Shown: positions 8,301-16,273, numbered from the stretch's first letter. The stretch is 46,098 nt of DNA from CAZFPA01 sp964520975 (GCA_964520975.1 CAZFPA010000012.1:1-46098), one strand, 5' to 3'. The notes: generated by a model not told the origin, from the letters alone. A program made the numbers and translations.

Positions 8301-9308
8301 ATGAGTGGAATCCGTGTGCTTGTCGTGGATGACTCCCTGCTTTTTCGCGAAATACTGTCCCAGGAGCTGCAGAAATATCTGCCGGCTGGCAGTGCACTGG
8401 AGACGGCCAATGACCCTTTTGAGGCCAGGGATAAGATCTTGTCCTTTGCGCCGGATGTGATGCTGCTGGATGTCGAGCTGCCGCGCATGGATGGGATTGA
8501 GTTCCTGCGCCGGCTGCTCCTGCAGTATCCGCAGCCGACTATCATGCTGAGCGGGACAGCGTCCTACCGGCAGCTGGCGCTTGCGGCTGGCGCGGTAGAT
8601 TTTATTGTGAAGCCGCCAGGGCATATTCTGCATGCTGGCAGCGGCTTTTTTGAGGATATGGTGCGCCGGCTGGTGCTGGCAGCGCATATCTCCTGTCCGC
8701 TGCCGCCGGATACCGGCCATGCGGCGGGGGCTTCGATCAGTCAGCGGATCATTGCCATCGGGGCTTCTACGGGTGGAACGGAGGCGCTGTCTACCGTGAT
8801 TTCGATGCTGCAGCCGCCGCTGCCCGGCATTGTGGTCGTTCAGCATATACCGCCGGTATTTTCCCGCCTGTTTGCAGAGCGGCTCAACGCGGAAACGCGC
8901 TTCAAGGTGGCTGAAGCTTCCTCGGGGGTGCGGCTTTGTCCCGGCGAGGTCTATATAGCGCCGGGCGACCGCCATGTACGGGTCAAGAAAAGTGCGGGCG
9001 GCTATCAGCTGGACTGTGTGGATGGGCCGCGGGTCAATGGACATTGCCCGTCGGCGGATGTACTGTTCCGCTCGGTGGCCTCAGCAGCCGGCGCGGCCGC
9101 TGTGGGGGTGATACTTACCGGCATGGGCGGTGATGGGGCCAAGGGGCTCCTGGCCATGCGACAGGCGGGGGCGCACACGGTCGGGCAGGATGAGGCTACC
9201 TGTGTTGTCTATGGAATGCCGCGTGTGGCCTGGGAGCTCGGCGCGGTGGAATATCAGCTTCCGTTGACGGCTATTGCCGCCAAGATCAGTGCTTTGGCTG
9301 GCAATTAG
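8301..9308 (+). CDS. cheB: chemotaxis response regulator / protein-glutamate methylesterase CheB
   Basis: Removes methyl groups from, and deamidates, receptor glutamines when phosphorylated by CheA. N-terminal receiver domain with acidic pair Asp10/Asp11 and phospho-acceptor Asp57 (LLDVELPRMDG); linker; C-terminal esterase domain (about 148-333) with the catalytic serine in GASTGGTEAL, histidine in VVVQHIPP and aspartate in GMGGDGAKG. At 335 aa it is a normal length. It directly follows cheR. No cheD, cheC or canonical cheY is visible within the window. Confidence 0.96.
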   Translation: MSGIRVLVVDDSLLFREILSQELQKYLPAGSALETANDPFEARDKILSFAPDVMLLDVELPRMDGIEFLRRLLLQYPQPTIMLSGTASYRQLALAAGAVDFIVKPPGHILHAGSGFFEDMVRRLVLAAHISCPLPPDTGHAAGASISQRIIAIGASTGGTEALSTVISMLQPPLPGIVVVQHIPPVFSRLFAERLNAETRFKVAEASSGVRLCPGEVYIAPGDRHVRVKKSAGGYQLDCVDGPRVNGHCPSADVLFRSVASAAGAAAVGVILTGMGGDGAKGLLAMRQAGAHTVGQDEATCVVYGMPRVAWELGAVEYQLPLTAIAAKISALAGN

Positions 9309-9319
9309 GAGGACTTGGG

Positions 9320-11020
9320 ATGGCGGATAATTTAGAAAAAATCCATCAGCAGATGGAACTGCACAATATATTGGATGGAATTGGCGACGGCATCATCCTG
9401 ACCGGGTGCAAGGGGAGGGTTCTGTACATCAATGAATCGGCCCGCCGGATACTGGCCTGCGAGGAGCGGCCGGCAATCGGGGAGGAATTTTCCGCAATCT
9501 GCCCGCTGCAGCATCTGCCCACGCACCGGCGGATGCCGGACCCGGTCATGCGGGCAATGGAAACCGGCCTGCCTTCGGGTCTGCGCCGTGATGCCGGTGT
9601 TGTGTTGCCGGATGGCCGCATGGTGTATCTGTCGGCAACCTGCTCGCCTTCGGTGGATAATCGGGGCGCGGTGGGCGGCTGCTCGGTGATCCTGCGCGAT
9701 GTTACGCGCATGCATCGGCTGGAACTGCAGGTCGAGGCGGAGCGGCGGTCCTTGCGGGGCGTATTCGCCGCCGCGAGCGTGGGTCTTTGCCTGCTCGACG
9801 ATCAGGCGGGTATCCTGGAATTCAATGAGGCCGCGAGTGAGATACTGGAGATTCGGGTGAGTGAGGCCCGCGGCCTCCAGTTTGGCGACGCCTTTCGCTG
9901 CGCGAACAGCCTGGAGGCCGGCTGCGGCCATGGGAAGGCCTGCCGGATCTGTCCCGTGCGCCATAACCTGGAACGCGCGCTGGCCAACGATAACTATTCC
10001 TGCCATTTTACCGTGCGCATGCACCGGGGAGCGGATATTGAAAATCAGCAAATCATCTGGATGAAGATTTTCATATCGCAGGCCTGGATGGACGGGCGCA
10101 AAACCCTGGTATTGTCCATTGTGGATATTTCGGAGCGGAAGCTGCGGGAGGCGGAGCTTGAGCAGGCGCGCCTGGCGGCGGAGTCGGCGAGCCGTGCCAA
10201 GGGCATGTTCCTGGCGAACATGAGCCATGAGGTGCGCACCCCGATCAATGGGGTGCTGGGCATGCTGGATCTTACACTGCATACACCGCTGGCTGCCGAG
10301 CAGCGCGAAAATCTGCTGAGTGCGAAGCAGTGTGCGGGGGAACTGCTGCAGCTCATCAATGATATCCTGGATTTTTCCAAGCTCGAAAATGGCAAGATGG
10401 AGCTCGAGCAGATCCGCTACGATCTGCATGAGCTCATCATCAGCGTCATCCGCGTGCAGGAAAAGATGGCCAGGGCCAAAAAGCTCGTGCTGTTCCGTAC
10501 CTTTGCGAACGATGTGCCGCGCTATATATGGGGCGACCCGTTGCGGCTGCGGCAGATCCTGTACAATCTGCTGAGCAATGCGGTCAAATTCACGCAGCAG
10601 GGGAGTATTACGCTCAAGGCGGCCTGCTATATGCGGCAGGGAACCTATATGCTGAAATTTTCGGTACGGGATACAGGCATTGGAATGACGGCGGAGGATC
10701 AGCAGAAGCTATTCAAGCCCTTCAGCCAGGTGGACGGGTCCACAACACGGCGCTTTGGCGGCACGGGACTGGGGCTCATGATTGTCCGGGAGCTCGTACA
10801 GGCGATGCGGGGACAGGTCAGGGTGGAATCCCGGCTGGGCCAGGGCAGTACGTTTTCATTCTGCATCCCCTGCATCAAGGCCGATGGCGCGGATGAGCGT
10901 CCGACGGAGGCGGTGGTCATGCTGCGGCCACCGCATGTTGAGGAAGCCGAGGATAAAATCAATGTTGACGAACTGCTGCAATATTGTAATAATAAACTGA
11001 ATGGCAAAACGGATTCATGA
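9320..11020 (+). CDS. PAS-domain sensor histidine kinase
   Basis: Soluble two-component kinase (566 aa, no transmembrane segment). PAS1 spans about 12-130 and PAS2 about 145-270. PAS2 has a cysteine cluster at about 193-214 (CANSLEAGCGHGKACRICP), a pattern that could bind metal or sense redox state, although this is inference. Then come a dimerisation domain with phospho-accepting His303 in NMSHEVRTPINGVLGM and a HATPase_c domain with LLSNAVKFT, DTGIGM and FGGTGLGLMI. The kinase is of the hybrid subclass but lacks a fused receiver; a stand-alone receiver gene lies 63 nt downstream and is the likely partner. It is 11 nt after cheB, so it is probably cotranscribed with chemotaxis genes. Confidence 0.93.
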   Translation: MADNLEKIHQQMELHNILDGIGDGIILTGCKGRVLYINESARRILACEERPAIGEEFSAICPLQHLPTHRRMPDPVMRAMETGLPSGLRRDAGVVLPDGRMVYLSATCSPSVDNRGAVGGCSVILRDVTRMHRLELQVEAERRSLRGVFAAASVGLCLLDDQAGILEFNEAASEILEIRVSEARGLQFGDAFRCANSLEAGCGHGKACRICPVRHNLERALANDNYSCHFTVRMHRGADIENQQIIWMKIFISQAWMDGRKTLVLSIVDISERKLREAELEQARLAAESASRAKGMFLANMSHEVRTPINGVLGMLDLTLHTPLAAEQRENLLSAKQCAGELLQLINDILDFSKLENGKMELEQIRYDLHELIISVIRVQEKMARAKKLVLFRTFANDVPRYIWGDPLRLRQILYNLLSNAVKFTQQGSITLKAACYMRQGTYMLKFSVRDTGIGMTAEDQQKLFKPFSQVDGSTTRRFGGTGLGLMIVRELVQAMRGQVRVESRLGQGSTFSFCIPCIKADGADERPTEAVVMLRPPHVEEAEDKINVDELLQYCNNKLNGKTDS

Positions 11021-11083
11021 AATCGTTGGCGAAGGCAGTGCGAGGGATTGCATGCGTTTTGTGGAAGATGAGGAGGGCGTTCC

Positions 11084-11482
11084 ATGAAAATACTGATTGC
11101 AGAAGATGACCGGGTGAGCCGTGTTTTTCTGGAAAAATTCATGTCGGGCTTTGGGACATGTGATGTGGCTGTGGATGGCATGGAGGCCCTGGATCTTTTC
11201 ATGGAGTCCATGAAGAATAAGGAACCGTATGATCTGGCCTGTCTTGATATCATGATGCCGAAGGTGGATGGCATCAAGCTCGTGAAGGTCATCCGGACCA
11301 TGGAGAAGCAGCAGGGCGTGGCAGCCGAGGACCGTGTGCGGATCATCATGATGACGGCACTGGCGGATGTGGATTATGTGGACCGGGCCTTTGCACTGGG
11401 GTGCGATGCCTATGCCAGTAAGCCGATTGACACGGCCAGGGTGGAGGAAGTGCTCCGCAAGCTGGGGCTGCTGAAAAAATGA
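11084..11482 (+). CDS. stand-alone response regulator (receiver only)
   Basis: 132 residues forming one receiver domain: acidic pair Asp8/Asp9 (AEDD), phospho-acceptor Asp55 (LACLDIMMPKVDG), the conserved threonine in MMTALAD and the lysine of ASKPID. There is no output domain. It could be the receiver of the upstream PAS kinase, or the CheY of this locus acting on the flagellar motor; the HMTA-like and MMPKVDG features fit receivers split from hybrid kinases slightly better. Start ATG 11084 follows GGAGGGCGTTCC. A terminator follows, ending the operon that began with cheA. Confidence 0.92.
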   Translation: MKILIAEDDRVSRVFLEKFMSGFGTCDVAVDGMEALDLFMESMKNKEPYDLACLDIMMPKVDGIKLVKVIRTMEKQQGVAAEDRVRIIMMTALADVDYVDRAFALGCDAYASKPIDTARVEEVLRKLGLLKK

Positions 11483-11490
11483 GAAGAAAA

Positions 11491-11531
11491 AAGCCGGCTG
11501 TGTCGGCAGAAATGGGCACAGCCGGTTTTTT
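11491..11531 (+). terminator. intrinsic terminator of the chemotaxis operon
   Basis: Stem CCGGCTGTG (11494-11502)/CACAGCCGG (11517-11525), extended by G-T and A-T pairs, followed by TTTTTT. Confidence 0.9.
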
Positions 11532-11579
11532 GCGCGATGGAATCCGATTGCGCGAAGCTGAAATCCAGGGGGAATGGGA

Positions 11580-12551
11580 ATGAAGAAAATTTGTCTGCTT
11601 GCAACGGGGGGAACCATCGCATCGGAGGCCGGTGCCAACGGGCTGCGTCCGCAGGTGGCGGCTGACAGGATGCTGCGGCTGCTGCCGGAGCTCAAGGAAG
11701 TCTGCCAAATCGAATATCGGGAGCTCATGAGCCTCGACAGCAGCAATCTGCTGCCGGAGCATTGGCAGCGCATGGCGTGCAGCGTTGCGGAGCTGCGTGA
11801 GGACTATGATGGCTTTGTGATCAGCCATGGAACGGATACGATGGCGTATTCGGCCTCGGCGCTTTACTATATGCTGGAGAATATCGACCGGCCCGTCGTG
11901 CTTACCGGCGCGCAGATTCCGATTGAGGACCCGCGCACGGACGGCAAAAGGAATCTGCTGACGGCCTTCCGGGCGGCGGCCAGCGGGCGGCCCGGTGTCT
12001 ATCTGGCCTTTGATGGGCGCATCATCCAGGGCAATCGGGTGAAGAAGCTCTATACGGAAAATTTCAGTGCGTTTCTGAGCATCAATACGAAGCCGGCCGG
12101 CTATATGAGCGGCAGCCAGGTGAGCTGGACCGCGGAGACGGCTGCCCGGCCGGGCGCGTTTCAGCTCCATGATACACTGGATACCCGTGTATTTGTGCTC
12201 AAGCTGATTCCGGGCATGGAGCCGGAAGTGCTCGAGGCGATTGCCGACCGCGGCTATCATGCGATCATTATTGAGGGCTATGGTTCCGGCGGCGTGCCGA
12301 CCGCGGATTCGCCGAAGAATTTCCTGCCGGCCATCCGTTATGCGGTGGACAAGGGCGTGCTGGTGATCTGCACGACGCAGTGCATCTACGACGGCGTGCA
12401 TCTTGAGCGCTACGAGGTCGGTGTGCTGGCGGGCAAGGCCGGCGCGTTGTCGGGCGGCATCCTGACCATCGAGGCGCTGACGACAAAGCTCATGGTGCTC
12501 ATGGCCGAGAGCCGTGACCGGGATTTCATCCGCGAAAAGCTGGCGGAATAA
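11580..12551 (+). CDS. ansA: L-asparaginase, cytosolic type I
   Basis: Hydrolyses L-asparagine to aspartate and ammonia. 323 residues with both family signatures: LLATGGTIAS near the N-terminus (nucleophile Thr) and GFVISHGTDTMAYSAS (second catalytic Thr-Asp pair). There is no signal peptide, so it is the cytosolic low-affinity type rather than the periplasmic type II. The frame also starts at ATG 11574, but AGGGGG at 11567-11572 is correctly spaced only for ATG 11580. It is isolated between two terminators. Confidence is high for the family and lower for ansA as against another asparaginase symbol. Confidence 0.92.
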   Translation: MKKICLLATGGTIASEAGANGLRPQVAADRMLRLLPELKEVCQIEYRELMSLDSSNLLPEHWQRMACSVAELREDYDGFVISHGTDTMAYSASALYYMLENIDRPVVLTGAQIPIEDPRTDGKRNLLTAFRAAASGRPGVYLAFDGRIIQGNRVKKLYTENFSAFLSINTKPAGYMSGSQVSWTAETAARPGAFQLHDTLDTRVFVLKLIPGMEPEVLEAIADRGYHAIIIEGYGSGGVPTADSPKNFLPAIRYAVDKGVLVICTTQCIYDGVHLERYEVGVLAGKAGALSGGILTIEALTTKLMVLMAESRDRDFIREKLAE

Positions 12552-12565
12552 CGATCGATACCATT

Positions 12566-12595
12566 GACTCTGCCCTGGCGGCAGGGTCTTTTTTT
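12566..12595 (+). terminator. intrinsic terminator after asparaginase
   Basis: Nine-bp stem GACTCTGCC/GGCAGGGTC (one G-T pair), 5-nt loop, then seven Ts. Confidence 0.9.
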
Positions 12596-12600
12596 GACTG

Positions 12601-12629
12601 TTTACAGAACATAAGTTCTGTATTATAAT
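12601..12629 (+). promoter_or_regulatory. sigma-A promoter of the radical SAM / TIGR03915 operon
   Basis: -35 TTTACA (12601-12606), exactly 17-bp spacer, -10 TATAAT (12624-12629). The start codon at 12651 gives a short leader with GGAGG. The spacer is almost entirely filled by a LexA-type dyad. Confidence 0.85.
12604..12621. promoter_or_regulatory. LexA (SOS) box
   Basis: Perfect 18-bp dyad ACAGAACATAAGTTCTGT whose core, GAAC-N4-GTTC at 12607-12618, is the LexA/DinR recognition pattern known from Firmicutes. It overlaps the 3' end of the -35 and the spacer, an ideal repressor position. SOS control of the downstream pair is inferred. Confidence 0.8.
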
Positions 12630-12650
12630 GAGGAAAAAGGAGGCGGCGGT

Positions 12651-13976
12651 ATGGATGTGATGGAGAAGCTCAGGATACTCAGTGATGCGGCAAAATATGA
12701 TGCGGCCTGTACCTCGAGCGGTGTGGACAAAACGGCCGGCCGCGGCGGTATGGGCAGCGCCGCGGCCTCCGGTATCTGCCATAGCTTTGCGGGCGACGGG
12801 CGCTGCATTTCACTGCTGAAGGTGCTGCTCACGAATGTCTGCGTCTACAATTGCGCCTATTGCGTGAACCGCTGCAGCAATGACGTGCCCCGGGCGTCCT
12901 TTTCGCCCCGCGAGCTCGCGGAGCTCACCATGCAGTTTTATCGGCGCAATTACATCGAGGGTCTGTTCCTGAGCTCCGGTGTGGCGGGGTCGCCGGATGC
13001 GACCTGTGAGCGCATGCTGGAGGTGCTGCGCATTTTGCGGCAGGAATATCGTTTTTCTGGCTATATCCATGCCAAGGCCATTCCGGGCGCGGACCCGGTG
13101 CTCATTTCCCGTCTGGGCTTTCTGGCGGACCGGCTCAGTGTGAATATTGAGATGCCCTCAGGGCAAAGTCTGGCGCGCCTTGCACCGGACAAGACGAAAC
13201 GGGCGATCCTCGGGCCGATGGGGCATATCGGACAGCAGATCCAGGCGAGCCGTCAGGAACTGGTACAGTATCATCACGCGCCCAGATTCGCGCCGGCCGG
13301 GCAGAGCACCCAGATGATCATCGGGGCGTCCGGTGAGAGCGACTATCAGATCCTGCAGCTCAGTGAGGGGCTGTACCAGCGGTATGCGCTCAAGCGGGTA
13401 TTTTTTTCGGCCTATGTGCCGGTGGTGGAGAGTCCGCTGCTGCCCGGCCCCGATACGCCGCCACCGCTCTGGCGGGAACACCGCCTCTATCAGGCGGACT
13501 GGCTGCTGCGCTTCTATGGCTTTGCGGCCAATGAGCTGCTGGACGCACAGCATACGGCCTTCCACCCCTATGTGGACCCCAAGTGCCATTGGGCCTTGCG
13601 CCACAGCGGGCAATTCCCGCTGGAGGTGAACCGGGCCTCCTATGAAGAATTGCTTCGTGTGCCGGGGATCGGTGTGAAGAGCGCCTGGCGCATTCTCCGG
13701 GCCCGGCGGGCCTGCCGGCTGACCTGGGATGCTCTGGAGCGTATCGGTATCGTGATGAAGCGGGCGCAGTATTTTCTGCTCTGCGGTGGCCGCCGTCGTC
13801 CGGGACTGGCGGATGCGAGAGAGACCGTGCTGCTCAACCTCATGTCGAAGCGGGAGCAGGCGCTGTATCGCGTTCAGACGGGGGCTGTGCAGCAGCAGTC
13901 GCTCTTTGCGTCCGAGAGTCCGGCCGGGCTGCTTTTGGCCAGGGAGGAGCTCGCATGCTTGCAACTGCCGATCTGA
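12651..13976 (+). CDS. putative DNA modification/repair radical SAM protein with helix-hairpin-helix
   Basis: 441 residues. The radical SAM iron-sulfur motif CX3CX2C is Cys64, Cys68, Cys71 (NVCVYNCAYCVNRC), preceded by other cysteines (Cys20, 43, 52) and followed by Cys75. The TIM-barrel half continues to about 300. The C-terminal part has a helix-hairpin-helix DNA-binding element (about 325-365, core RVPGIGVKSAWRILRAR). This matches the family described as TIGR03916, always paired with TIGR03914/03915; some of those partners are fused to a uracil-DNA-glycosylase-like domain, the basis for a proposed repair role. Substrate and reaction are unknown. Start ATG 12651 follows AAAAAGGAGG. The next gene overlaps it by 22 nt. 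The promoter carries a LexA box. Confidence 0.9.
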   Translation: MDVMEKLRILSDAAKYDAACTSSGVDKTAGRGGMGSAAASGICHSFAGDGRCISLLKVLLTNVCVYNCAYCVNRCSNDVPRASFSPRELAELTMQFYRRNYIEGLFLSSGVAGSPDATCERMLEVLRILRQEYRFSGYIHAKAIPGADPVLISRLGFLADRLSVNIEMPSGQSLARLAPDKTKRAILGPMGHIGQQIQASRQELVQYHHAPRFAPAGQSTQMIIGASGESDYQILQLSEGLYQRYALKRVFFSAYVPVVESPLLPGPDTPPPLWREHRLYQADWLLRFYGFAANELLDAQHTAFHPYVDPKCHWALRHSGQFPLEVNRASYEELLRVPGIGVKSAWRILRARRACRLTWDALERIGIVMKRAQYFLLCGGRRRPGLADARETVLLNLMSKREQALYRVQTGAVQQQSLFASESPAGLLLAREELACLQLPI

Positions 13977-14797
13977 CCTATCGCTATGATGGAACGCTGG
14001 AAGGATTTTACTGCTGTGTGTTTGAAAGCTATGCCGCCCATGAGCTTCCCCTGGCCATCCGCGGTCCCTTTGACCCGGAGCAGAGCCTCTTTGCGGTAAA
14101 GGAGATCCCTACGGATCCGGAACGGGCGGAGCGCGTGGCCCGCTCCCTGCCCGTACAGCTTGGGCGCGAGGCCGAGGAGCTCTGCCGGCTGACCTTTCTG
14201 ACCTGCCTGCCCGAAAAGGAGCTTGTGCTGCTGCGTTTTTTGCGGCAGGGCTATCACTACGGGCCGCGCTTCCTTGATTTCGCGGGCAACGCGGAGGTGC
14301 AGGCCATCCGGCGGGCCGTGCAGCATTTGCTGAATGAGGCGCATCTGCTGAAGGGCTTCATCCGCTTTTCCGTCCAGAACCATGTGCTGGTCACGACCAT
14401 CGGTCCGAAGAATTTCGTGCTGCCGTTTTTGGTACGGCATTTCGCGGATCGCTACCCGGAGGAGCATATCCTCATTTACGATGAGACGCATGGACAGGCA
14501 CTCGTCTACCGTCCCTACGAGGCCGCGATCATTCCTATGGATGAATTCCGGGCCGCGCCGCCGGACGCGGAGGAGCAGCAGTTCCGCTCGCTCTGGCAGA
14601 CCTTTTATGATGCCATTGAGATCCGGCCGCGGCACAATGAAAAATGCCGCATGACCCTTATGCCCAAGCGTTACTGGCGGTACATGACCGAGTTTGCCCG
14701 CCAGGCACCACGGGCTGCCGCCGTGCCTGTATCCATGGGGAAACAGGGTGCGGATAGCAAAAATTCCCTGGCGCGCAGGCACCAGGGAATGGATTGA
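13955..14797 (+). CDS. TIGR03915-family putative DNA metabolism protein (radical SAM partner)
   Basis: 280 residues, beginning LTYRYDGTLEGFYCCVFESY, the typical opening of the TIGR03915 / DUF4130 family that always accompanies the HhH radical SAM protein upstream. Other recognisable parts are LTFLTCLPEKELVLLRFLRQ and MPKRYWRYMTEF near the C-terminus. The fused uracil-DNA-glycosylase-like domain of the TIGR03914 type is absent, so this is the short form. The ATG lies inside the 3' end of the upstream gene (22-nt overlap) with GGGAGGAGC before it, implying translational coupling and a 1:1 complex. Function is unproven; DNA repair is inferred from family and LexA control. Its last codons contain the terminator of the convergent nlpC gene. 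Confidence 0.85.
   Translation: MLATADLTYRYDGTLEGFYCCVFESYAAHELPLAIRGPFDPEQSLFAVKEIPTDPERAERVARSLPVQLGREAEELCRLTFLTCLPEKELVLLRFLRQGYHYGPRFLDFAGNAEVQAIRRAVQHLLNEAHLLKGFIRFSVQNHVLVTTIGPKNFVLPFLVRHFADRYPEEHILIYDETHGQALVYRPYEAAIIPMDEFRAAPPDAEEQQFRSLWQTFYDAIEIRPRHNEKCRMTLMPKRYWRYMTEFARQAPRAAAVPVSMGKQGADSKNSLARRHQGMD
14759..14790 (-). terminator. intrinsic terminator of the arsR-nlpC/P60 operon
   Basis: Perfect 9-bp stem ATTCCCTGG (14763-14771)/CCAGGGAAT (14782-14790). On the minus strand it runs into TTTTT. It lies inside the 3' end of the convergent TIGR03915 gene, so it may stop transcription from both sides. Confidence 0.8.
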
Positions 14798-14801
14798 TCT
14801 G

Positions 14802-15623
14802 TTATTGTACGATATGCTTGCCGCCGTAGAAACGGGGCTGCCAGTAGGTATTGCTGAGCTCATCGATGCGCACACCCTTGCTCGTCGAGGCATGGATGAA
14901 ACGCCCGTCGCCCAGGTAGATGCCGCAGTGGGATGCACCGGGTTCATAGGTCGTGAAGAATACGAGATCGCCGGGCACGAGCTGCCGGATGCTGGTCGTG
15001 CGCTGCCCGAGCTTGTATTGCTCATCCGCTGTGCGTGGCAGCGACAGGCCGTTCCTGGCAAAAACATATTGCAGGTACCCGGAGCAGTCAAAGGCCTTCG
15101 GCGTCGTTCCACCGAATTTATAGGGGACGCCGATGTATTGCTTGGCGGTCGATAGCAGGCGGCTCACCTGGCTTTCGGGAAGAAAAGGCTTCGTTTCCGG
15201 GACCTTTTTGAGCGGCTTTACGAGCGGCTCGCGTGTGCTGGCGGAGGAAGTCTGGGGCTTTTCCGCAGTGGCGGGCGTACCTGCCGTGGAACCGGTGGTC
15301 AGCGGCTGTACCGAGGGGACCTCCTTGCCGGGCGTCGCCGTTTCAAGTGCCCGCCAGGTGTCGCCATCGGCGATGCCGGTGATCTTCATGTGCTGGTCGC
15401 GCTGGAAGGCCAGCACCGCCCGTTTTGTATCATTATCATAGATACCGCTGATCTTCGTGATCGAATAGCCGGCCCGCTGCAGATTTTTCTGCAGGCGGAT
15501 GACATCCGGCCCATGCGAATCCGGCCGCAGGATTGGTGCGGCAAAAAGGGTACTGCCGGAGAGCAGCGTGATGAGAAGGGCGGCCGGGAGTATATGCCGC
15601 CAGGAAATATGTGGCCTGTGCAT
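14802..15623 (-). CDS. NlpC/P60 peptidoglycan endopeptidase with PG-binding domain
   Basis: Exported murein hydrolase, 273 residues. A signal peptide (hydrophobic ILPAALLITLLSGSTLFAA) precedes a PG_binding_1 domain (about 35-90: GPDVIRLQKNLQRAGY), a Thr/Ser/Pro-rich linker and a C-terminal NlpC/P60 domain (about 155-270). The catalytic cysteine is in AFDCSGYLQ and the histidine in SHCGIYLGDGRFIHAS. It should cut gamma-D-Glu-diaminoacid bonds of stem peptides. The frame also opens at TTG 15641; ATG 15623 is preferred because AAAGGA is spaced for it. It lies 14 nt downstream of arsR and is probably cotranscribed, an unusual partner for a metal sensor. Confidence 0.92.
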   Translation of the reverse strand: MHRPHISWRHILPAALLITLLSGSTLFAAPILRPDSHGPDVIRLQKNLQRAGYSITKISGIYDNDTKRAVLAFQRDQHMKITGIADGDTWRALETATPGKEVPSVQPLTTGSTAGTPATAEKPQTSSASTREPLVKPLKKVPETKPFLPESQVSRLLSTAKQYIGVPYKFGGTTPKAFDCSGYLQYVFARNGLSLPRTADEQYKLGQRTTSIRQLVPGDLVFFTTYEPGASHCGIYLGDGRFIHASTSKGVRIDELSNTYWQPRFYGGKHIVQ

Positions 15624-15637
15624 ATCAGATCTTCCTT

Positions 15638-16009
15638 TCAACCGTGCAGTACGTGTTCCAGCCCCTGATTCATGAGCTTGACCACATGATCGTCATCGAG
15701 GGAATACCAGGCTTCCTTGCCGTCCTTGCGGAACTTCACCAGGCGGGCACCACGCAGTACCCGCAGCTGATGGGAAATGGCCGACTGCTTCATTCCGAGT
15801 GCATCGGCGATGTCGCATACGCACATCTCGCTGGCCGAAAGCAGGGCCAGCAGCTTGATGCGGGTAGGGTCGCCGAGAACCTTGAAGATTTCGGCCAGGC
15901 GAAGGCTTGTTGTATCGTCGAGTTCATGTAGTTTTGCGAGCTTGATATGTTCGGGATGCGTTGCGTGGATCTCGCACATATCGCACATATCGCTCTTGTC
16001 CTGTTTCAT
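15638..16009 (-). CDS. ArsR/SmtB-family metal-sensing repressor
   Basis: 123-residue winged-helix repressor that releases DNA on binding metal. The core FKVLGDPTRIKLLALL and recognition helix MKQSAISHQLRVLR are clear. Two metal sites known in the family are both present: an alpha3N site of the CadC type (MCVCDIA plus the N-terminal cysteines in CDMCEIH) and a C-terminal alpha5 site with the spacing D-x-H-x10-H-x2-H (LDDDH...EHVLH). The first suggests Cd/Pb/Zn and the second Zn/Co sensing. No efflux pump is adjacent; the only downstream gene is the NlpC/P60 hydrolase. Its promoter contains a 19-bp dyad, so autoregulation is likely. Confidence 0.93.
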   Translation of the reverse strand: MKQDKSDMCDMCEIHATHPEHIKLAKLHELDDTTSLRLAEIFKVLGDPTRIKLLALLSASEMCVCDIADALGMKQSAISHQLRVLRGARLVKFRKDGKEAWYSLDDDHVVKLMNQGLEHVLHG

Positions 16010-16041
16010 GCCAAAGCCTCCGATGCGTTGCGAAGTTATGC

Positions 16042-16060
16042 TTATACTATTTTAGTATAA
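16042..16060. promoter_or_regulatory. probable ArsR operator
   Basis: Perfect dyad TTATACT-N5-AGTATAA covering the -10 element of the arsR promoter, the usual position of an ArsR-family autorepressor site. Confidence 0.7.
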
Positions 16061-16081
16061 AACAATCCGGGAAATTTGCAA
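16054..16081 (-). promoter_or_regulatory. arsR promoter
   Basis: Minus strand -35 TTGCAA (16076-16081), 16-bp spacer, -10 TATACT (16054-16059), followed by GGAGG before the start codon at 16009. Confidence 0.65.
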
Positions 16082-16127
16082 ATAGAATTTTTCTGACACC
16101 ATTACAAATCCAGTTAAAAAAGAAGAG

Positions 16128-16273
16128 TTATCCACAAGTTTTCACACTTTTATGTAAAAATGTGCATAACTTTGTGCATAACTCTTTGTTTTATGTGGAA
16201 ACTTGCGGTTTTGCAGCCCGTGGATTTCTGCATAAAGTTATGCACAGCTGTGGATAACCTCAGCTGTGCATAT
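16128..16273. other. cluster of DnaA boxes in the arsR-ilvA intergenic region
   Basis: Within 146 bp are TTATCCACA (16128-16136, +), TTATGCACA (16161-16169 and 16173-16181, both -; 16238-16246, +), TTATCCACA (16249-16257, -) and a one-mismatch ATATGCACA (16265-16273, -). All but the last fit TTATNCACA. The flanking DNA from 16061 is AT-rich. No dnaA, dnaN or rpmH is near, so this may be a DnaA-titration or reactivation site rather than oriC. Confidence 0.7.

Noticed and set aside
16128..16273. Calling the DnaA-box cluster the chromosomal origin
   Set aside because: No dnaA, dnaN, rpmH or gyr gene nearby and no skew data; boxes alone do not prove oriC.
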